Of a DNA stretch of 64,000 nucleotides, positions 32,889 through 45,476 are shown piece by piece (position 1 is the stretch's first letter; the number at the start of each line of letters is the position of its first letter). Made by a program: the position numbers and the translations under genes. Origin of the DNA: Plantago ovata (taxonomy: Eukaryota; Streptophyta; Magnoliopsida; Lamiales; Plantaginaceae); NCBI GenBank assembly GCA_028274465.1, contig CM051458.1, forward strand, positions 14,275,566 to 14,339,565, given 5' to 3'. A model generated the notes under the pieces. That model saw nothing but the letters and a program-made list of their open reading frames with translations, ran no database searches and was not told where the DNA came from.

Positions 32889-34147
32889 TTATACGTACGT
32901 AAAGTATTCCTCCGATGAGTGAATGACTGCCCGATACATATGTACGCTACTGAAACATTCCACTTCGAAATCTGCAATGCAGCTTTCACATGTAAATTGG
33001 TGTTCTTCACCAGGTGTATGTACTGTCATGTGCCTCATTATCTCTTGCCACTTTTCCTCGTCGATGCCTTTTGTTATATCGATGCCGCAGTATGGATGAT
33101 GTTCAAATTCCAAGTGGTCTTGTATCCTTAGGTTCTGTATCCTCAGGGCTAAATTACGCCTGCATTTCTTCACATAATCGAGTCCTGACGGCGTACTTTT
33201 TATTTTGTTAATTGCTTTCCATCCTTGTAGTCTTTGCTCTGGATTCAGTGTCAGTAGCTTAAAAACTATTGATGCATAGTTGTACTCTGGATGGTTTATT
33301 ATTTTCGTTGACATCTCTTCAAAAAAGTGTTCTCGCCTTTGCACGTTTTTGTTGTCGAAGAAGTTGGCCTGAAATTTTAGTAGATATAATTTTAACGTGT
33401 TGACATAAAAAAATATGTACTCAATGGTTATTATATTTAATTTAAATGGAGTTTGACACAGTAATTTGCTTACCACCAATGTCATGTAGTAAAACTCTGG
33501 ATTTCCGGCGGTTCGGCATTTGTCGATGAAATCTTGTTCCCATGGTGTTGGTGTTTTCCAATTGTTATTGGAATTCTGAACATGTTGACTTTCTTGTAGA
33601 ATTCTGGTTCTTCATGTATGCGCTTGTACTTCTTCTGCCTATCATGTTTGCCATCGTGTTTCAATTTATCTATAATGTCAGTTAATATTAATAAATTGCA
33701 TTTTAATAACTTACGTGAGGAGTACGCTTCCGCAGTCATGCACACAGTGAGTTGCTGCAATGAACATTATCTTTGTTTGGATGTCGTCTGGTAGTCCTGT
33801 GAATGAACTGAACTCAAATGTCTCGATTGTCCTTTGTTTCTTTTGTGTTTGAGAAAATTTGAAATTATATCATACATAACTCATTAATTGTGCCATTGCA
33901 CCTTGTGTGTTGTGTTTAAAGAGCAAAATATATATGACTAATTTAGTTGGTGTAAAAGGAGTAAGATCAAATTAATTACCCTTATTCTTGTGCACAAACA
34001 TTTTGAGGACTGGATATGGAGCTTTTGATTTGCTTCGAGGTTGAAGTTTATGATGTCTAGCTGTCGTTTTATTATGAGCTTTTGTTGTTCGAGTCTGGCA
34101 ATCTCTTTATCTAGCTCTTCCTTTGACATGTCATCAGCATTCTCCAT
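32889..34147 (-). pseudogene. F-box-like (At1g67623-type) gene inside the Helitron
   Basis: Exons on the minus strand: 34147-33980 (MENADDMSKEELD, coiled coil), about 33839-33715 (FTGLPDDIQTKIMFIAA, an F-box-like start), about 33600-33474 (FIDKCRTAGNPEFYYMTLV) and 33368-32889 (ANFFDNKNVQRREHFF..., then GLDYVKKCRRNLALRI and a Cys-rich FTCESCIADFEVECF, stop at 32889-32891). The order LPDD, C-x2-AGNPE-x-YY-M, a helical pair and a C-terminal C-x2-C matches plant proteins annotated as F-box At1g67623-like. Donors such as GTAAGT and GTAAGC are good. The join between exons 2 and 3 is not resolved (mixed frames near 33560-33660), so this copy may be defective. F-box proteins supply substrate adaptors to SCF ubiquitin ligases; the target is unknown. 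Confidence 0.55.
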
Positions 34148-34739
34148 TTTTTCTGCATAAATTTTTTCGTTATGTATCAAAAAATCAATATCGTAGGGGC
34201 GTATTTATTTAGTTGGGTCAATAGAAATCAAATTTGTAACGGTGAAAAAAATAATAAAGTTCCGAAAGTAAAAAATTATAATTTTATTTGTAATATTCTC
34301 AAAAAATAAAAAAGCTCTTCAAAAGTTTAAAATAATAATTATATTTGTAATAGATAAAAAAAAAAACCCAAAGAAAAACTATTGTTGCATCTAGGTTTCG
34401 AACACTAGACCATCTCTACCTTAACCGTGAGAACTTCCATCTATGCTATTGTTCATTTGTTCTTAAATTAATATTTACAGTGATTATAACACGAAACTCA
34501 CATAAACACCCAATGTAAAAAATATTGCTACATTGGGGTTTCGAAATCATGACCATCTCTACCTTAACCATGACATATTCCATCTGTGCTACGGCAAATC
34601 TATATTTAAATTATTATTTAGAGGTTATAAGAAGTGTATCTGAGCTATTTTAATAATTAAGACTTTAATTAATCAAACCGTGTTTTCCGTTTTAGATTGT
34701 TCGTTCTGTTCTGTTCTGTTCCTCGACGATTATAACACG

Positions 34740-35000
34740 CAAATCACATAAATTGTTGTTTTTTTATTTGGTTCTTTCTTCTTCTCCGGCGCAGCTGCAG
34801 GCGTATGCGGCTCTTCGCCGCCGTCGACGATTCTCTTTCTTCTTCGCCGGCGCAGCTGCAGGCGGATGCGGATCGCCGCCGCCGCCGACGGAGTGGCCGG
34901 AACTGCCCTCGCTTCCGCTCATCGGTGCGGCTGGTTTCGATTGGGGGGATTTAGTGTGTGAAATTGAATTGGTACTAAGAGAAACACGCAGATTATGAAT
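34740..35000. other. CpG-rich stretch with a direct duplication
   Basis: An isolated GC-rich segment in AT-rich DNA. The phrase GGCGCAGCTGCAGGCG occurs twice, about 57 bp apart (about 34789 and 34846), each after TTCTTC-rich sequence. It may be a captured promoter or first exon. No protein is recognised on either strand. Confidence 0.4.
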
Positions 35001-37246
35001 AACTCACCGGATCTTAACCGGAGCAGAGACTACATATGTGTCTTGAAGCATATAATGGTCTTGGAGCATAGAATGGTATGTATATGTGATGATATTGTTT
35101 CATAAGTCCATTCATGTATAATATATATTTTGTTTGTATTACGCACGCCAGGTGTTTGATATATTGTCCAATTCAAATATTTCAATATGTAACATGAATG
35201 TAGACTAACAAAATATTCACTATGAATACAGATTTGATGATTGAGGAGTTGTTACCTTGAATTGATGGCAAGCGTAATTGTTGTCGAGAGGAGAGGATGA
35301 GATTGTGTTTCTGTCTTTCGAAGGTAATAAATTCAGTACTGAAAAATTATAATATATTATCAACATCGTGGCATGTGTATATATAGTACAAAGTTTCAGT
35401 TTTTTAGAGGTGATATGATAGTATTGTACTACAATTCCAATTATTACTCAAATGAGTAGATATTGAGATAGGTTAGACAATACCTAGTTTAATTAAAATT
35501 CATAAGAATAATTAATTTGGATACTTGTGAAATAAGTTTTAATCAATCAACAATTCATTATCCTAATGAATATTTAAGCCATCTGGTTTGATTATAATTA
35601 CTCAAATCTAGTTACTCAAAACCGTAGATTTGGATATGTACTCCAGATGTAAATTTTAAGGTCTGTTTAGTACAATTTTTTTTTTTATTGTTGTTTCAAG
35701 CTAGATTCTTGATAGTCTGGTTGCTCTTGGATTTTCGTTTTCTTCTCTTCTTTTGCTGTTTAGTATTACCACCATCAATATGTGTGCGGGGTTATGTTTG
35801 AGATGATATCTGGGTGCATGTGGATGTTTCTTGACTTATTGCTGCTATATAATGAGCTACTATTATGTGGGTCTTGACAGTCTTGTGCTTAGAATGAGTT
35901 TCAAGTAACTTGCATGTTGCCCGCATCTACGAAGTCCTTGAAGTGTAGATTGATGCAAAAAATGTCCTGTTTCTGTTGTATGCTTGTTCGTTATGGTTCA
36001 GACGAGAGTATACTTTGTTCCATTTGTGTTTTGGGTACGTTGTTGTGACTGTATAAATGATTTACAGGTTGAGTGGCTGTCTCATAGGATACACCTAGTC
36101 ATGCTGTTATCCTGTCATATATGACAGTGGCATCCTCATTTGTACATTACAGTAATATGGTGCGTTCATTTATTCCTCTCTTTCTGTCTTTCCCATCCGT
36201 TAAGTAGTAAGCTTTCTTTTGTAAATGTGAGTTTAATACAAATGAAATCATTAGAATAAATGGAGAAAGACCCTGGCTTGGAGAAAAAATTTCTGAAAGA
36301 TGGTCCTAGAATATGAACCAAAGCAGCGTTTATGAACCTATAGTGAAATTTGAGAAACACATAATACACTGTTAGAATATTTTCTTGTATTTCTTTTGGT
36401 TAATCACAAAGGTAAAAAGAAATTCAGTATATATTTATTGTGCCACTGTTTCAATTATCAGTACAAAAATCTTGGATTCTTGCTTCATTCACAATTCTCA
36501 TTTGCGTTAGCTACTCGTGAAACCTGTATTTAGTTATTTACTCCATTCACATGCTCAGCAAATAAAGTGCACCTAATCATTTATTTGATTGAGCTTAGTG
36601 TGTTTTAAGTTTTAACTAATATTAAAGTGGTCCTTGCCTCTTTTCACATACCCATTACAGCTTTAGTTTGCAGTAGTACCATGGCGTTTTCATCAATAGC
36701 CGCATTCTTGCTGTTTATAGCTTTGTATGAGTCAATTTCGATGTTCTTATGGCTTGTTTGTATAAGAAATTCAGTTGGTTTTCTGGAAAACACTATGTTA
36801 GCATGACAATTTCCGAAATGAATTCATGTTTTATCAGGGTTTCAGTGAGAAATGCTTGAGACATGCTGTAAGTTTTGAACCTGAAACATGCTGCAATATT
36901 TTCAGAAGAAATTGGAGGTACTGTTTTCTCTATTCAGTTTAGAGATTTGTTCTCGTGAATTAAGCTGACATATTTTATGCTCTCAAATTTCATGTAGGCT
37001 TAATAAGTTTATTCTACTATGTTTTCGATCAAAGCACCAGATCTCAGAAAAATATTTGAAGGGCGTGGATGGCTATGAAAAGGTAAATATCACAGATCAC
37101 TACTGATGCTTCATATGCGTGGAAATTTATTGCATCGTTGTTACTAGGCTGCATATAGTGGTTTATGCTAATGGTTTTGGGGGTTTACGAGTGATATTCA
37201 CAGCATCACTCGTATCTGAGAATGAATAGAATATCTTCTCATATGT
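35001..37246. other. Helitron interior without recognisable genes
   Basis: AT-rich sequence with gene-like texture (T-rich tracts before AG, short open pieces) but no frame I can identify. It may hold captured introns or UTRs. The 5-bp duplication CTCTT for element B ends it at 37247-37251. Confidence 0.4.
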
Positions 37247-37251
37247 CTCTT

Positions 37252-38498
37252 TGATGAACCGGAATTTGTCAGATTCAAATTAATCAAATAAATTTGTTTT
37301 TTAGCCAAAGGCAATTCACAACTACAACGAAAACCGTAGTGTAACAGTAAAATAACCTCGAGTGTCGATCTCTAAGGACTATAACTAGCTTTATCTAATC
37401 TAACTTAAACTATAAAATCAACAGACGACTTAGCACAAATTTTTCTTATCAAGATAATGAAAGTTAGTGATAGTATGATCATTCAAAGCATAGCAGGTTA
37501 ATAATCAGGCATGAAGTACCCGATCATTTTGCATAGAGATCTAAGATCATGAATTGTCCAATGCGTTCCGTTTTATTCAACACTACGAAGATAGATGACT
37601 TAAATAGATCAAATAAATAAAGCAATAACTCAAAGTCTGATTCGCATTACCGCCATCATGCATAATTAATAACCCTTCGCTAAGAAATCACATACTATCA
37701 CCAACGATAGATTTAGCTACTCATAGATGTCATGCAATCAACATAAATCATAGCAAGATTGAATGAAAACATGTTGAAAGATATATAAATATAAATAGAA
37801 AAATCTGAGATACAATGTTACCGATGAAGGTTGTCAATCTCCGAAGAATCGCGATCTCACAAGCTCCAAATTGATAAGAAAAATTGTCTCCTATGCTAAG
37901 AATTCCCAGAACAGGCTCTGGAGAATTCCTCCCTAAAACTAATTAGAAAGGTATAAAAAAAGGTCTGAGAAAGTATGAAAAAACATAGAGAAACAGCAAC
38001 TATATATAGGAGTTCGGCACGCGTGGGGCGAGTCGGCCCACACACCGAGCGAACCGACTGGTGTGGGGCGAACCGCCCCACATCCCGGGCGAATCTCCTG
38101 GTGTGGGGCGAACAGCCCCACATCCCGGGCGAATCGCCCGGGAGCTTCAGTCGGCGAGAGACGCGTTTTCGATGCATTTTTGGATTTCTTTTCCTTTCCG
38201 GACTCGGTTTTTGCCTTCTAGTGACCTTTTAGCCTTCAGACTCGACCCCTAGACTTCAAATTCCATCCGGAATCTTCTAGATACTCCAAAAATGTCCTCG
38301 GAACACCTATTCTTCGTTCTCTTCCATATAATTGCCCGGAAAACCACGTTTTTCACCTAAAACCTGTAAAATGCAAACTAAAGGGAAACGTGACACTATT
38401 CTAACAAAATGCACTATAATATAGCTAAATTAACATAGAAGATAGCAAAAATAGGTGAAAAAAAGACTCGAATGAAGGTGTAAAATACACGTTCATCA
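37252..38498 (-). repeat. 3' LTR of element B (left)
   Basis: 1247 bp, paired with 53989-55230. It contains the shared word GAATAGTGTCACGTTT (minus, 38401-38386) and a tandem array of GGCGAANCGCC palindromes spaced by GTGTGG/CATCCC (about 38023-38146). The polypurine tract AAAGGTTCGGTTTGGGGAGTT (minus) begins immediately after it at 38499. Confidence 0.9.
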
Positions 38499-39262
38499 AA
38501 CTCCCCAAACCGAACCTTTGCTTGTCCTCAAGCAACTAAGCTAGACTCTAATGCAAAAAACAATGCAACACAAAAAATGGAGTCTTATGCCAAATGAAAT
38601 GAACTAATCTATTGAATCTATTAAAAAGCTTATGAAGAAAAACCATACAAATCATAGCATGAATATTGGTTTAAGAATGCCTCGATTGACTCATACACAT
38701 TCACATATGCACTTATGTCAAACAAGATAGTCTCTCGTAACATTCTCTACCTGCTAGTCAGTGACGACGTAATGAAACATGTTAAAATACGAATAGTTGT
38801 CCCGTGCCTATGAAACTGAGGACTTACTACTGTTCACCAAGTTAAGACTTTTCCTCAAAGAGGTCGAACCAATACTGGCTCTCATCAAACGAAGGAGGGT
38901 TCCCTAAAAAAGATAACACTCCCCTATTCTACCCATCTCTCAAGCAAAGCCTTAAGCTATTCACCACTTCCTGAATGGCAGGACGAGGGTGGTCTAGAAC
39001 AGATGACACTCAAACAAAAGACAAAAATTACAACTCGATTACGAACATTACAAGAATTGAAAAATGAGACAAACACTTCGCTAAACTGCTTTTGGGCTTT
39101 CTGGACCCTTCCTTGCTTTTTTGGGGTCTTTTCTTTTTTTTTTCTTTTTTTTTCTTTTCCAGATTTTTTTCTTTTTCCTGGAATTTTTTCTTTTCTTTTT
39201 TTTTTTCGATTTTTTCTAGCCAGCAGTAGCACAACGAAAAAGAAACAATGACACACAAACGA

Positions 39263-39405
39263 CCTCCCCAAACCTATTCGAAAGAATAGGTTGGAGTACA
39301 AACTTTACGAAAATGGAAAATAAACTCACAACACACACTAAAAATCGAAAAACAAGTCTAATGATAGTGTAACCCCCTCCCCAAACCTATTCGAAAGAAT
39401 AGGTT
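39263..39405 (-). other. Two hairpin-plus-purine-tract motifs (element B)
   Basis: AACCTATTC/GAATAGGTT stems at 39271-39292 and 39384-39405. On the minus strand each is followed by TTTGGGGAGG (the second by TTTGGGGAGGGGGTT). Same design as in A and C. Confidence 0.8.
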
Positions 39406-40076
39406 GCAAACAAAGGATCACACAATCTCACACTACCTCCTTCCTAGGCATTTTGCAATCTCAAAGCAAGGTGAAGACTTGTTGCCTCTTAAGTACATAA
39501 TTACTCGGGAAAGCAACCATAAGATCCTAACATGCATCATCCTATTATAAAGGCCTTCATGAACCGCAGTAGAGAAAATACCACTAAGTGATGTCGAAGA
39601 CTAGCAAGCTTAACTAAGTGCAACATAAATGTGACAAGCCAAGCGAGAAAAACCTCAAACAAATTCATAGAGATGAAGCATATGATTAATGTCATAATTA
39701 GTTAATCTACCCAATAAAAAAGTTCAAAAAATTTGGCAATAAACTCCACACAAAACATGCAAGACTATACTAGGATGAATGTAGTGTATGCAACTAAATA
39801 CTAAGAAAGCGGTAAACGTGCAAATGCAAATGCAAACAGATAAAACATGCAAGGTACTGTACTCATCCTACCAATGTCAAGCTCTAAACCATCAATTCCA
39901 AGCTCCAAACTAACAACACTAGTTCACTTAAATCCCATCCCCCCTCATGAATTTAAAGCTAGTCCCTAGCAATAAGAGAATGAGGAAATAAGATGTGATA
40001 CTAGATGTTACCGCGTGGTTTGGCCTCGGTCGGCTGAGTACACTAGATGTAAGGTATTGAGATTGCTCGAGGGCCC

Positions 40077-40892
40077 TTATTGGTGATCATCGGAGCTCGT
40101 GGTGGTGGTGGTAGTTCCACTAATAGATCGGATAGGACCAACTCCTCCATCAGTATTCATGGCATCCTCATTGTCCCTATTGTCTTCATTGTCACCACCA
40201 TCATCACTAGTAGAATTGCATTGTCGAAGAGAATCCTCAAGATTAGCCGCTGCAGTTATGGGGTCTTCCATCCGGTATCTCTCTAATAGCTCGTGAACTG
40301 TTGAAGGGGAAAGAGCTGTGCTCTTAGAGTTTCCCTCACCAACGTTCTCTACCCCATGGAACTTACAGTAAGCTGCGCTGAAACTCGGAAATTCAGAGGT
40401 TTTCTTCTTCTTTGCCCAATGTTGCCCACATTCTCTACGATTGATGCTCCCGATGTCTATATGGTGCTCCCTCAATAAGCAGTCGAGGGGCACCCCAAAG
40501 AGGTGCTGTTTGTCCATGTCATTATGTTTTGGAATCAAGTTAGCGATTCAGAACTTCATCACCACTGCCGACTCAAGACTGAATCTGTTGTGATGAGGCC
40601 GCCCTGGTTCCTTCCTATTCACTCGGACCTTGCAGTCCTTGTGACAGATTTCTGCCGTAATATTGGTTTCAATCCCTTCAGTGGTACGTGAATAGACATA
40701 AGAGTGCTCACTCCCTGTGGATCCTCGTTCCTCCTTATGGATAAACCGCGAAGTTGTTGCAAAAGTCCATGGCTCGAACGCACCTCTAACGAGATCACTC
40801 TCCTTCTCTTGAAGACTAGTAGACCCAACATAGAACTCATGGAAAACGTCCTTGTCAAACCCCTTGACATGGCTGTAATCGAACTGCCTCCA
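40077..40892 (-). pseudogene. Extra ORF of element B, one internal stop
   Basis: About 270 codons in one frame with a TGA near 40552. The first part includes HVKGFDKDVFHEFY; the second includes LFGVPLDCLLREHHIDIGS and an acidic Asp/Asn-rich tail (EDNRDNED). It sits between protease and the 3' LTR, where Athila-like elements often carry an additional ORF. I cannot assign a domain with confidence; it is not RT or integrase. A and C lack it. Confidence 0.5.
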
Positions 40893-41120
40893 TTACCTCA
40901 TTGTAGCCAAACGGAAGTGCTCCTCTCCCTTTGTGGCATGGTTCCTACAAACATCTATTAGTACCTCGTACAACAAATCAGATTTATGCATATGCACATG
41001 CAAGAGTGAAACGCATGAGTGATAACAACAACAATCGAACTCCTCAAAACCTCCATGTCTAGTCTAGCTACTTCTAGAACTAAAAAGCAACATACCAACA
41101 TATCGAAGACATGTAACATA

Positions 41121-44078
41121 CACTACAAGACATACCGATTTTAGCGACGGAACCATCCGTCGCTAAAATCGGCCGATCGGTCGCTAAATATCGCTAGCGA
41201 CCGATCGGTATTTTTAGCGACGGATAAACTCGTCGTCGCTAAAGCGTTGGTCGCTAGCGAATTTAGCGACCGATGAGTAATCCGTCGCGAATTTGCGACG
41301 GATTAGCGACGGATTAGCGACGGAAAATAAGGTTGACTTTTAGCAACCGATGACTTATCCGTTGCTAAAGTCACCGGACTTTTAGCGACGGATGAGTCTC
41401 ATCGGTTGCTAAATGTTAACAACGGATGGGACTTATCCGTCGCTGTATATAGCGACGGATGAGCCCATCGGTTGCTAAATTTTTTATTTTATTTTTTATT
41501 TTTTAAATTTTTTAGATATAATAATGAGACTCAAAATCAAATGCAACCTGTTTAGTTAAGCAACATGTTACAGAAATTCTATAGACCAAATAAACTAAAA
41601 AATAATCCAAAAAAATCATAATAAATGTACCAAAACCCTCCATACATATAATAATAATCATACGTACACAATACTAATCCAAAATAATATCATAGTGTAC
41701 ACAGTATTCATGTAGAAAATAATAAATAGAGTCGAAAAGGATAGGGGATCATGGAGAGGTAGGTGGGGAAGGTGGATCCATCCCCAGCTTCGCATACAAC
41801 TGAGCAAACATATTATCATATTGAGCCTGCTTCGCAGCTAGCCTCTTCACCTCCTCATCCCTCTCCTGCAACTGAAGTAAGAGGGTCTGCTCTCGAGCGG
41901 AAGCTGCTGCTGCTGCTGAAGATGTACTGGCACGGGAACGACGAGTCGGCCTCGAGTCCAATTCAGGGACGGCTGCTGCACTCCCAAGTCCCAAGCGACG
42001 ACCCTTCTCGTCTGGAGGATTCACCTCGAGGAAAATGGTATTCATTTCCTCAACAGTGAGATCCTGATCACGAATCCTGTCCTCGTAGGCCGTCTGAAAT
42101 TATAAATCAAGAGTATAAGGTGTTAGTTATGTTGTTAATTAGTTATGAAATCATCAGTATTTAATAAACACATGTATTGTAGATACTTACCGCAATTGTT
42201 TTGGCCTCGTCACACAACCACTGTCCGTCCTTGGCCTTCTGAGATCTCGAGAACAGGGTGAATAGGAGACTCTCCTTATCCTTCAACTGAATGACACATG
42301 AAAGCATCATATACTTAGTTTGAAAGTTCGAAATGCAAGTAAATAACAAGTATAAGAATGATGAATTCACAAAGTTAATATACTTACCTTCTGCCTCACA
42401 TGGCTGCCACCCTCTTGCGGTGGGACCATTCTGTTCCGTATTATCGAACTGAGTACTTTAGCAGCGTGCTCCCCATACAAACTGTGAAGAACAGGTAAGT
42501 CAATAGTGACAAGGTTAGTTCGGTATATATATATTAAAAGTTCGTAAATCAGTTAATGCCTATACTTACTTCTCTCCATTGGGGTAAAGGACAGGGCGAC
42601 CATTCCACATAAGACCATCTTCCGGCCTTTGAAAGGGACAACCGTCGTCTGGAACGTGGGCCCACGGGTCGTGGAGGGAGGAATGAGGAGTCGATCCCCT
42701 GCTCGACCCAGGTGGAGTCCCTAAAACAGTAGGGGAGCCCTGATCGGTCTCCGATCCGTCGGTATAATTACCTATATTTATCTATATTTCCATTATACTT
42801 GTACAATATTCATAATAATAACTAATTACAATACACTATAATTACATATATTTTTCATTATAATTATGCAATTTGCATTATAGTAACAACTACCAATACA
42901 CTATAATTACCTATATTTATCTTTCTATTTCCATTATACTTATGGAATTTTCATTATAATAAAAACTTGCAATACACTATACTTACCTATATTTATCTAT
43001 ATTTTCATTATATTTATACAATTTTCATTATAATAACTAATTACAATACACTATAATTACTCATATTTCCATTATAATTATACTTATGCAATTTTCAAAT
43101 CTAATTAGTATATCCCAAACAAACTACACTAATTGAACAAAACTAACTACGTAGATAATCCCAAAGATAATTGAACCCGATTGAAATCCTAAAGATAATC
43201 AAACCCAATTCAAATCTCAAACATAATCGAACCCACTACATCCCAAAACATCCCAATTGAACAATACTAACATCAAAACTAGCTAATAAACCATAAAACA
43301 CTTCAAAATTGAAAAAATACCAAATTTACAAAAGTTAGATTTCGAGATTAGTACCTTTAATTGCGGAATAAATAGAACAACCCACTTCAAATTGAATGTC
43401 TCACTACGTTCCTTGTTGAATTGGCTTCGATTTGACACCAAGATTGGAAGAAATGATGGAGTATAACAGAAGATTGGAATTGGAGAGAAGTGAGAAAAAT
43501 GGAGAAGAAGAGAGAAGAGAGCAGAAATGCGTCTCTGCTTGTCGTCCGCCGGTGATGAAGACAATTTAGCAACGGATGACCATCCGTCGCTAAACAACGA
43601 CCGATCGGTCGCTAAATAGCGACGGATGACGTCATCCGTCGCTATATTTAAAAAACCTTTTTCTTTTTTTTTCTTGGGTCAACGTTTAGCGACGGATGAC
43701 TCATCGGTCGCTAAATAGCGACGGATGAAGTCCATCGGTCGCTAATTATAGCAACGGATGATTTATCCGTCGCTATATTTAAAAAACCTTTTTCTTTTTT
43801 TTTCTTGGGTCAACGTTTAGCGACGGATGACTCATCGATCGCTAAATAGCGACGGATGAAGTCCATCGGTCGCTAAATATAGCAACGGATGATTTATCCG
43901 TCGCTATTTTGCGACGGATGACTCATCCGTCGCAAATACTTCACGCCCTAGTACGAATTGAGTTTGTCCGTCGCTAGTGGCAATTTATCCGTCGCTAATT
44001 CACCGATCGGTCGCTAATAGTAGCGACGGATCGATCGGTTGCTAAGTTCGGTTGCTGATTTCTGTTTTTCTTGTAGTG
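41121..44078. mobile_element. Complete non-autonomous CACTA element
   Basis: Ends CACTACAAGACATACC and ...TTTTTCTTGTAGTG with 3-bp target duplication ATA (41118-41120 and 44079-44081). Dense sub-terminal repeats of TTAGCGACGGATGA and its inverse fill about 41150-41480 and 43560-44050. A duplicated TTTAAAAAACC...GGGTCAACG segment occurs near 43650 and 43770. It lacks the DDE transposase and keeps only a TnpA/transposase_24-type gene. It is inserted in element B. Confidence 0.9.
41749..42764 (-). CDS. CACTA accessory protein (transposase_24-like), partial
   Basis: At least four exons on the minus strand, approximately 42764-42570, 42482-42387, 42303-42190 and 42097-41749 (stop at 41749-41751). 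Motifs in order: DDGCPFQRPEDGLMWNGRP, LYGEHAAKVLSSIIRNRMVPP, LFTLFSRSQKAKDGQW and an Ala-rich then coiled-coil C-terminus (LQERDEEVKRLAAKQAQYD). This matches the Ptta/En/Spm-type plant transposase domain family that accompanies the CACTA transposase and binds sub-terminal repeats. The N-terminus is not found, so it is likely truncated. Exon edges are estimates. Confidence 0.6.
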
Positions 44079-44684
44079 ATATCACATTAAGCTCTTGCTA
44101 GACAACAAATAGCCTTAAATCTTAAGGCTCAATTCATACCATAGTAGCAAAAATTCTAGCATCATAAATCCTCAAACTCATCAATCAAGCATTCTACCAT
44201 TATCCCCATCATTATTACATCAACAACACAACCATAAACATGGAATGGAAGAAAAAGAAGCAATGCACTTTAAGACACAGACATCTAGTAGGCAAAATTC
44301 TCAAACCAACAAACCTAGCATAATTGAACATGCAATTGATAGTGAATAACGTTTCTAATCGCACAAACAATCAACCCATACATCATGTAAGCTTAATTGA
44401 AGTATAAATCAAAAAACCCCAAATTTGAAAAATTAGGGTTCATGTGAAGTTACCTCAGATCTGAAAAACAAAAGCACTAGGATGAAATTTGTTCGGATAG
44501 AATCAAAGAGAATGTAATGGGCTTCGATTGAAGCTAGAGAACGCAAAATTTGATGGAGAATTGAAGAAATTAAGGTAGAAAGAAGGTTTTTCGAGTTTTT
44601 GGAAATTTTGGAGAAAGAGAGGTGAAAGGAGATGAATAATGAGGGTTTGGTGGAAGAACCTCGCTTTTCACCTTGCCAGAAGAC

Positions 44685-44740
44685 GGGGGGCGATTCGTCC
44701 CGTGTGTGAGGCGATTCGCCCCCCACCTCCAGAGGTGGGG
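44685..44740 (-). repeat. GC-rich palindromes in the internal region of B
   Basis: Two GGCGATTCG(T/C)CC units separated by GTGTGTGA. They repeat the core of the array in B's own LTR (GGCGAATCGCC) and not that of A. Element A has its internal array at the matching position. Confidence 0.6.
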
Positions 44741-44998
44741 AGACGAAACTTTTCGAAAAACTCAGTTTTTTTATCCCCGAAAACCATTTCCCTCATGTAA
44801 AACACTCGAAAAAGTTCACTCAAACATGAACATAAGCACAAACGACACAGAGACGAACAAATTCACATAAAGAAAAGCAAATTGTTCCATGTATGAATGC
44901 ATGCAATGCAATAAAGCGGTAAAAAAAGCGTTAAAAACTCCGGGTTGCCTCCCGGATAGCGCCATTGTTTATAGTCTTTGACTCGACTTCTTCTTGCT

Positions 44999-45471
44999 CT
45001 AGTTCTTCTTCTTGAGGGTAATAGACTTCCTCTTCATGGATCTCCTCCTCATGCCACGAACCTGTGAATGAGAATGAACATAGACAGCAAGACCAAAGTA
45101 GTTAACAGTGTGAGAAGCATTGAAGTGAATATTTGGATCAGATATGGCTCGCAACACATGTTGCTTGCCATCCACCTCAATGGTGCAAGTTCTTTGGTAG
45201 ATGTCTATCACGGAGCGTAGTTTAGTCAAGAACGTTTGCCCCAAGAGAACAACATCCCCCATCCCAGGTGTAGACGCCGGTATAACTACAAAGTTGGTGT
45301 ATACAGAAGCTTCACCAATCTAACCAATACGTTCTTCACAACGCCTTCGGGTCTCACAAAGGATCCATCCGCCAATTGCACAATAGCCTTATGCTCAGAT
45401 AGTTTTCCAAGGCTACTCTTCTCGAACACATTCATTGGGAGCACATTCGAGTAAGATCCCGTATCTAGTGT
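44999..45471 (-). pseudogene. Retropepsin-like segment of element B, broken
   Basis: On the minus strand the protease core LDTGSYSNVLPMN begins directly after the A insertion and continues to a DVVLLGQTFLTKL motif (about 45255). A frameshift near 45315 separates the two halves. The upstream half, with the acidic linker, is on the other side of element A (52166-52316). The segment ends near 45000, just before the conserved hairpin (44939-44956). Confidence 0.78.
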
Positions 45472-45476
45472 AGCAC

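Noticed and set aside
34753-34998. 81-codon + strand ORF in the CpG-rich stretch
   Set aside because: Pro/Ala/Arg low complexity from GC-rich duplicated DNA; no homologous domain recognised.
38023-38146. CRISPR-like spaced repeats
   Set aside because: Short palindromes inside a plant LTR, with repetitive spacers and no cas genes.
37896-38252. Repeat-rich proteins in the GC palindrome arrays of B's LTRs
   Set aside because: Open on both strands because of the repeat; they lie in LTRs and have no start context.
41121-41480. Centromere or satellite array from the AGCGACGGAT words
   Set aside because: They are sub-terminal repeats of a CACTA element with matching ends and a target duplication.
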